DNA from: Zanthoxylum bungeanum
Lineage: Eukaryota; Streptophyta; Magnoliopsida; Sapindales; Rutaceae
Length of the DNA stretch: 64,000 nt
NCBI GenBank assembly: GCA_019454045.1
Contig: SKCR01035577.1
Span: forward strand, 62,001 to 126,000
Direction of reading: 5' to 3'
The notes beneath the pieces are model-generated. The model had not been told where the DNA came from and did not search any database. It worked only from the letters and a program-made list of their open reading frames with translations. The position numbers and the translations under genes are program-made. Positions 57,479 to 64,000 of the stretch are shown piece by piece. Position 1 is the stretch's first letter; the number at the start of each line of letters is the position of its first letter.

Positions 57479-60400
57479 AAATTGACCTTTTACACGTTGC
57501 CCCTACCGTAACTTTAACATAAAAAAAAAAGTGATTATTTATGACCGAAATAAATTTACAGTAAAAATAATGTTAATATCAAATTGTAGCAAAGTATTAT
57601 ATGAGAATTGGAAGTAGTAACTACTAAAAATTAAAAACTATAAGAGAAAATGTGTCATTTTCCCATTTTATTATATAGCATGATTTTGGGACAGCAACAC
57701 TCATGTGGTTTAATGAACTGGTCACAAAAATCATATTTGTTTTTTCAAAAATGATCACATATATATCTTTTTAAAATAATTATATTCATATGAAATCAAA
57801 AAAATTATCCAAAAAAATATTTATATAACAATGTATGAAAAGAATGGAGATTTCGAGATTATTTCGCTAAATTATGGAGTCCCCCCTTAAATTTTCCTAT
57901 TAGAAATTACAATATATTCTATAATAAACCATTGATTTTCTTGTCTAATTAACTTTTTGGTCAAATCACAACCAAGACATTCAGTGATTGACAAAATTCG
58001 AACGAGATATATAGGTATATTGCATAAAATCCGACCCACGCCAGCAAATTAACAATTAAAATACTTAATATTTAAAAGCTTTTCTTGTATTATATATTGT
58101 CCATTGATATTCATAACATGTATCCCTACACCATCAACAAAATTGCTTACTCTCAAAATGTGATGTATGAACCACTAAAAGATTATTGCAACAGTATGAA
58201 TCTCCTAATAAATTTATTCCACAAGAATCATAAATTTAGGAGAGAAATTTATAGGGGACGAATTCAATACACACAGTCAATAAATAAATGACATGTGTTA
58301 ATCAATATTTTTTTCTCTTCATTGTTATTAGTTAATTATATATATATATATATATCAAAATATTAATGGACGATCGTATTACATCATTCGTACGTCCGTA
58401 TGACACAAGTCTTTTTCTAAATTTAGAGCAACTTTATTACAAAGATGGGCAATCTAGAAAACAAAAAAGCAAAAAAAAGGGTTAAATAATAGCATCATTT
58501 AAATTATAAAACAAAGATGCCTAGAGGCAGATAACCAAATCGTTGTTAGTTTGTTACATAAAAGAGACAAAACATTAAATATTTGATTCAAGTGTTTGGT
58601 ACATCCAATTTTGTTGTGTTATTAACCAAATCAGTTTCTTTATTACAGCAATCCTGCTTATATTACATGGAAAAAGAAGCAAAGACAAAAGAAAAAACAC
58701 ACCCCCACCCCCACCACCACAATAACATCGAACAGAGTTTTTGTTTTGTCTTTGTATCGTTTTCTAGATTTTAATTTTAAAGCTCAAATATAGACTGTCC
58801 TATTATGATGGGACAATAATTTTGTGGATGCAATAAATAAAGCATGTGAGCTTTGGGTAAGTAAGTATAATATAACTAAGAGTGATTTTCGCTTACATCG
58901 ATCCCCCGAGTTTTGAGAAATTAGCAGGTATATAGAGCTATCTACTTTATTCACACATACCACCTTTTGCATTGCAGTCAGTTTACTGTTTATTCTTAAT
59001 TTTCTTCTATTTTGATTTTTTTATTCTCTTAATTTCGTTCCTTTTATTCTTATATTTTATCCTTGATGCAGATTCTCTATACCACATTGACATTGGCATA
59101 ATACAAATCCTAATTGGTTACAAGATTTTATCTTGATTTTGCTAATTTATTTTCTGTTTTTATATTGAAGGGCATTTCTGAATTTTTGTCCAAATTAAAG
59201 TCAAGTGGTGGTGTGTGAAAAATACTCTATACCTAATAAATTATCATATAACCCCATTTAAGTGGGTGGTATTTGAAAAATACTATATACCTAATCAATT
59301 ATCATCATAGCCCCCAAGAATTGCAAATAAAAGGAAACATAAGGGTTTCTTTTTGCAGAAAAGACGACTGAGACATTTTAACACTAGAAAGGCTATTGAA
59401 ATTGATAGGTAATACAAAAATAATAGTGTAACGTCTGCTTCAAACAATAGGGCAGATGTGGCCAATGCAACAAAATAGACAAAAGAGATCAATATAGATA
59501 GGGCTGATTAGGGTTTTTTTTTGAAAAGAGAATCTGAAAGGAAACCATGCAGCAGCTGTAGCTTTCTTGTTTCTCTTTCTTCTGTGAGAGGCTCTTTTTA
59601 TAACGATGAAATAAATAAGGGACATTGTGTTGAAAGTTGAAACGCAACGGTGGCCAATTGAGGACCAAAATTGGCAAAAGGTGGTTGGTGTTGTTATGAT
59701 AGTATGAAAATTAAAGAATGTAAGCAGCAATGGCAGTGCAGTGAGGATTTGTCTGTTCATTGGATGGTTTTTATTATCATTAATGCTTCGCATTTTTTGG
59801 GTTCTTGAGCCCCTCATTCTCTCTTTATCGTTTCAGCTTTTTCGCTGATTTTCTTTTTGGTAGTTGGTACTGTTCGATCGGATTCGACGCACACGTGCAT
59901 TGCATGAACTCGCACTATAAAATTAATGGGCCAAAATTTGGGCCTGGTTCTTCGGGTCATTTTTATAAAACCCGCGTGATTCACAAAATCTTATTCGAAA
60001 TTCTAAAAATAATGAAGAAATTCGCAGCACGTTGTGTCCGTGACATATTTAATACAAATTAAATATTTACAAGTTCAAATTTTAAAAATATTTAATAAAT
60101 AGTAAAGGTAATTGTCAAAATATTAAGTTCAAAATTCATACACGAGTTAAATTTTTCCAAATCAAAAATAATTTTTGAATTTCCAAACCCGACTATTTTG
60201 AATTTGATCGGTTGACAGATTAACTCGACTCATGTACACCTCTAACTCAAAGAACTAACGGTAGTACAAAAATTACTCCTCTTATATATAGCTAGCAAGA
60301 CATTATTTCTATTTTATCCTGTAATTTTTATAAAATCTTACCAAATCTACTGAGTTATCGTCTGCAATTGATAACCAATCCTTAGATATATAAAAATTAG

Positions 60401-61079
60401 TGTCGTTCTTCTTAAAGTGTTACATAGTATTTTTCTTAAGTGTCTCATAAGATTTTTTATTAATTTATTTAAAAGATAGAAATATTATTCATAGTTAAAT
60501 TCTTCCTCAAATCTTTTATCATTGTAAAAAAAAATAACATTTAAATTTTATTCAACCAGTAAAAAGGGCCCTATGCTATTTATTTTTAATATTAATGTGG
60601 AATTTCAAATAAGTGCATCAGAGCTCAGCCTATAAATCAATAGGTTTAATACAATATAAAATATCCATATTATTTGCAGGGACGACTTAAGGGTAATTAA
60701 GATATTAGAAAAAAAATTATGAGGTCTATATATATTTAAAATAAAATATATTTTTTTTCATAAACATGTGTGTGTCTATATATATAATGGTAGCATCTGG
60801 AAAATTGAGAAGATGATGACAAATAGACTCTTGGTATTTCAAGATATTAATTTTCTGTTACTTAAGTCGAGAGTGAATGTAGAGGGAAAAAAGAGCAAGA
60901 AAATTTTTAGTAGAGTGATATAATTGTTGGATAAGGTGTTCTAAAATTGTTAGGATTTTAATAGACATTAAAATGAATGTTTACGAATTCTAATGTTAAC
61001 TAAAATAACCTTCACTTAAGTATTTTCTTTGAAAGGGAAAGAAATTAATATGAGTGTATATATGTATTTTATTATAGTG
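57479..61079. other. AT-rich intergenic region
   Basis: I see no gene. Notable details: a (TA)n tract at 58339-58355; a duplicated block of about 60 bp at 59205-59260 and 59265-59320 (GTGTGAAAAATACTxTATAC, then CTAATxAATTATCATxATA); a (CA)/(CCCCCA)-rich stretch at 58698-58730; and a gene-flank-like region near 59500-59820 with no supported exon. Confidence 0.5.
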
Positions 61080-61316
61080 AAAAAGTGGAGTAATAAATTT
61101 ATTAAAGGTTTACATGTCTCCCCTTTCGAAGCGAAGGGGAGAATTTAGTAAAGATCTACATGTCCCATCTCGCAAAGTGAAGTGACATTAGAGGTTATTA
61201 GAGAACTACAAGTCCCCTCCGGTGAAGTCATGAAGGGGTTAATTTTTTTTATTAAAGACCTACATGTCTCTTCTCGGGAAGTAAAGGGTAAGAGATAAAA
61301 TCTACACGTCGCCGTT
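61080..61316. repeat. Minisatellite, left part (about 60-65 bp units)
   Basis: Units of the form AATTTATTAAAGACCTACAT, then GTCTCTTCTCGxAAAGTxAA and GGGxAAGA, four copies. The array is interrupted at 61316 by the hAT element and continues at 63253. Confidence 0.75.
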
Positions 61317-61749
61317 CAGACATGGCCATCGGTCCGGTTTGGTTCTGAATCGGCCGGTTTCCGGCTTTACGAGTGTGGAACCGAAACTGGATCGGTTAAT
61401 TCCGGTTCGGTTCCGGTTCCACACTTAAGTGGAACCGGAATTGGAATCGGAACCAACCGTTCGGTTCCGGTTCTGGTTCCATTCGATTTTTTTTAAATAA
61501 AAAATTTAGATTGAAAAATTAATTTAAAATTATGAATTTAAATTTATTTAATAAACTTACATTAAATTACAAATAAATTCTTGTCATTATTAAATTAAAG
61601 AGCTTGAACTTAAATTTTTAAAAACTTAAGTTGCCTACGTATCCTCCAGGAGTGAGAGGAATCAAAACTCACGTAATTCCATTACAATTTTAAGATATTT
61701 CTCGTTATAATTTTATAATTATTTAATTATCAATCATCATTATTAGTGC

Positions 61750-62835
61750 CTGTTGATCATTCAGCTCCAGTTCCGCTTGCACTTGCAGATGCATTGTCGA
61801 ACAAATCTTCAAATTCATCGGGGGCATCTTCTTGTTGCCTAAGATCAGCTCAGGTCCAATCATCCACACATGTTGTTGCTTCTAGAGTGCTTGGATGTAA
61901 TAAAGACCGTCTAACTTCCAATATATTGCATCCCATGCTGAAGGCTTGCTCAACCGCAATGGTGGAAACAAATGCTGCCAATATCTCTTTAGCAATAATT
62001 GATAATACAAGATATACATTTTGATGTCGGTTCCACCATTCAAGGATTTGAAAAATTTTTACTAACTAAACTTTTAGTTGAAAACTCGAAATTTGTAGAT
62101 AAATAATTATCTAATTCCGGGTTATTAGTAGTGTTATCCATATCTTTTTTATTTCGTTGTAGTAACCAACGATCACATGCGCTAAGTCTTGTTTGCATTA
62201 CAAGTTCGCTACTACTAGATTGTCATACTGATTGCAAGTTATATCTTCTAATATAATCATTAAATAAATCTATTAAATCAATTTTTATTTTAGCTATTAT
62301 TCTGGTAATATCAGTTTCATCTAATATTCCTAAATATCCATAGTAAGCTTGTAAAGCACTAATCAAACCATCTAATTTAAATATAGGATAAAAAATAGCA
62401 GCAATAAGATAAAGTAAATTAATGTCTCTAAAATAATACAACCATTTTCGTTTCATAACAGTAATAGCTTCAAACAAAACAATATAATTAGTATCAGGAC
62501 TTTCAACATGCTCATAGAGAGTACCAACAATATTCAAACTTTCAAGAATAAATAAATGTGCTGTAGGATAATAAACTCCGCTAAAAATATTTGTAGCATT
62601 ATTAAAAACTTTTAAAATTCTAAAATTTTATCACAAATTTCTCATTGATTAGGAAAAAGTGTGATATGTTGAACATGTTGAGAAAAAAACTACATAATGT
62701 ATCTTTGTATTGCAAAGCTTGACATAAAAGAAAATAAGTTGAATTCCAACGTGTGGGAATATCTTGTGAAAATTTTATCGGTTTAATACCATTTAATTTA
62801 CAAAACTGGGCCCATTCGTGAAAATTTTGTTTCAT
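61750..62835 (-). pseudogene. hAT transposase remnant
   Basis: The minus strand runs, in several frames, from IPTRWNSTYFLLCQALQYKD (62765-62700 region, the RWNSTY hallmark before the last catalytic helix), through VLFEAITVMKRKWLYYFRD and LLYLIAAIFYPIFKLDG (62460-62360), to ILAAFVSTIAVEQAFSMGCN (about 61920-61980), the hATC dimerisation domain. The DNA-binding BED finger and the first catalytic Asp regions are absent. It is not functional. Confidence 0.85.
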
Positions 62836-62979
62836 AATAGTAATGATCCCTATTTATACATTTTAGAATATTTTTGTGATACCTAAAATGCCCCTAAAAT
62901 TAGCCGTTTTATTAATGTTATTAGGGGTAATTAGGGAAATCACATTTATTTATTTATTTTTTTAACTTTGGGGCAGAGA

Positions 62980-63085
62980 GCCAACGACTCCCTGCCCCAG
63001 CCCAACGGCTACTAGACATTGGGCTGGCCCCAACGGCTACTAGACATTGGGCTGGCCCCAACGGCTAGTAGCCGTTGGGGATGCC
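62980..63085. repeat. Tandem and inverted CAACGGCTACTAG repeat in hAT subterminal region
   Basis: CAACGGCTACTAGACATTGG with GCTGGCCC occurs twice in a row, and a third, partial copy turns into CTAGTAGCCGTTGG, giving a 14-base palindrome with its neighbour. Confidence 0.7.
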
Positions 63086-63252
63086 AACCCGGTTCCAACC
63101 GGAACTAAACGGTTCCAGTTGAAACCGTAGGAACCGCTGAAACCGTTCGGTTCCAGCGATTCCTACCGGTTCGGTTGGGGTAAGAACCCTAACCGAACCG
63201 GTTAAATTCGATTCCGATTTCCGATTCTGAATCGGAACCTTGGCCGGGTCTA

Positions 63253-63455
63253 TCCCCGCTTGAGAAGTGAAGGGGGAAGAAAATTTATTAAAGACCTACA
63301 TGTCTCTTCTCAAAAAGTAAATGGGGAAGAGAATTTATTAAAGACCCAAACGTCCACTCTCGCAAAGTGAAGAGGCAATAAAACTTATTAAAGACCTATA
63401 TGTCTTCTCTCATAAAGTGAAGCGATAAGAAAATTTATTAAAGACCTTTATGTTG
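63253..63455. repeat. Minisatellite, right part
   Basis: Four more units of the array that starts at 61080, e.g. AAATTTATTAAAGACCTACA followed by TGTCTCTTCTCAAAAAGTAAA, ending about 63450. Confidence 0.75.
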
Positions 63456-64000
63456 GGGTAGGTGCTCTGAGCGTAATCCGTATCGTATTTATGACGTATT
63501 CATGAAAACTAAAAATCACTTTTTTCATTATATTACCAATTTAATGGTAGCATATCTTGTCTTTTATATACATATTCAATTCAATTTAGATTAGATTGAA
63601 ACAAACTGAGTTTTAGTGATGTATATATTAGAAAAATACATGAGAACATACAATAGTTATACAGTTACAACGAAATTTGTAATCGATATTAGGAGGTGCC
63701 ACTACTAGTTCTAGAATATTCTCAATTTTTTTTTAAGAAATTGCATCCATTTCTTTTAAGAATTAGAGACTTGATTGTTGGGTTTGTAAAAGTTTGAATT
63801 AAAAATGATAAAGGATTAAGTTGAGGGGTGACAAGTGATAATTGCTTTTAAGAAATTGCATCCATTTATTCCATTTTCCATACTTTTGTCATGAGAGAGA
63901 ACATAAATAGTGGGGAAAAAAAGAGAAAGTGATCTTTTTGGTCCTGATCCGTCTGATTCGGAGTCGATTTTGATCGGATATTTTAAGGAAAACGTAGAGC
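63456..64000. other. Intergenic to window end
   Basis: AT-rich. AGAAATTGCATCCATTTxTT occurs twice (63735 and 63850). No gene seen. Confidence 0.5.

Larger units (their letters stand above)
61317..63252 (-). mobile_element. hAT transposon, internally deleted
   Basis: The ends pair as imperfect inverted repeats: CAGACATGGCCATCGGTCC on the left against TAGACCCGGCCAAGGTTCC on the right (minus strand). Outside them are TCGCCGTT (61309-61316) and TCCCCGCT (63253-63260), an 8-base duplication with two mismatches. Both ends are rich in GGTTCCGG/CCGGAACC words, typical hAT subterminal repeats. Inside are hAT transposase remnants on the minus strand. Size is 1936 bp, too short for a full transposase gene with its N-terminal zinc finger, which is missing. 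Confidence 0.85.

Noticed and set aside
59440..59817. 125-codon minus-strand frame with hydrophobic segments
   Set aside because: No recognisable domain, low-complexity and no splice or start context; treated as chance.
61746..62024. 92-codon plus-strand frame
   Set aside because: It is antisense to the hAT dimerisation domain, which is clearly recognisable on the minus strand.

Overview
This is a nuclear genomic window from a flowering plant, most likely a eudicot. Only two ordinary host genes are convincing: an intron-containing polyol/monosaccharide transporter of the PLT family (35591-37208, +) and an OVATE-family transcriptional regulator (53357-54175, +). Most of the other sequence that can be classified is transposable-element DNA, much of it nested, truncated or non-autonomous. 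I cannot name the species from the sequence.

Layout, left to right. At 1-601 lies a minus-strand Ty1/copia gag-protease fragment that runs off the left edge. From about 601 to 23666 lies one decayed minus-strand Ty1/copia element: 5' LTR end at 23666, gag about 20100-20846, integrase 19071-19452, integrase tail/RT/RNase H 1262-2444, PPT, truncated 3' LTR 601-1246. It is split inside integrase by a 16.6-kb array of a second element (2445 to about 19071). That array is LTR-internal-LTR-internal-LTR, with 4.45-kb non-coding LTRs that end in TGTAACATCCC inverted termini, 610-bp internal regions that hold only a PBS and a PPT, and a middle LTR that carries a 2.48-kb tandem duplication. It looks like a LARD-type non-autonomous derivative of a Del/Tekay-like Ty3/gypsy family.

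From 23668 to about 27375 lies a plus-strand gag-only Ty3/gypsy (Tat/Ogre-like) remnant with two 3' tandem arrays, followed by a PPT and an LTR start. From about 27376 to 29384 lies the 5' end of another minus-strand copia element (LTR, PBS, leader, gag). From 29712 to 34908 lies a structurally complete minus-strand Tat-like element: two 812-bp LTRs, perfect TAACT target duplication, gag only, and three kinds of tandem repeat in the region downstream of gag.

From 35591 the PLT gene follows. Then come the 3' end of a CACTA transposon (to 40689), a complete but mutated plus-strand copia element with GCAAA target duplication (41525-47339), a small non-autonomous CACTA element with an AGG target duplication (48011-49464), CACTA-like debris, TAA microsatellites and a degenerate LTR-like region (about 50600-52960). 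After the OVATE gene come a 5'-truncated L1-type LINE (minus, 54705-57478), about 3.6 kb of AT-rich intergenic DNA, and a 1.9-kb hAT element (61317-63252) inserted in a minisatellite of about 60-65 bp units.

The elements do not form a pathway. Their relation is one of layering and parasitism: several (the long-LTR array, both Tat-like elements, the small CACTA and the hAT remnant) lack the enzymes they need and would depend on autonomous relatives elsewhere. The most notable items are the three-LTR array with its recombinant middle LTR, the hairpin modules inside those LTRs, the young gag-only Tat element, and the recurrent short CG-centred palindrome clusters in the LTRs or leaders of otherwise different retroelements.
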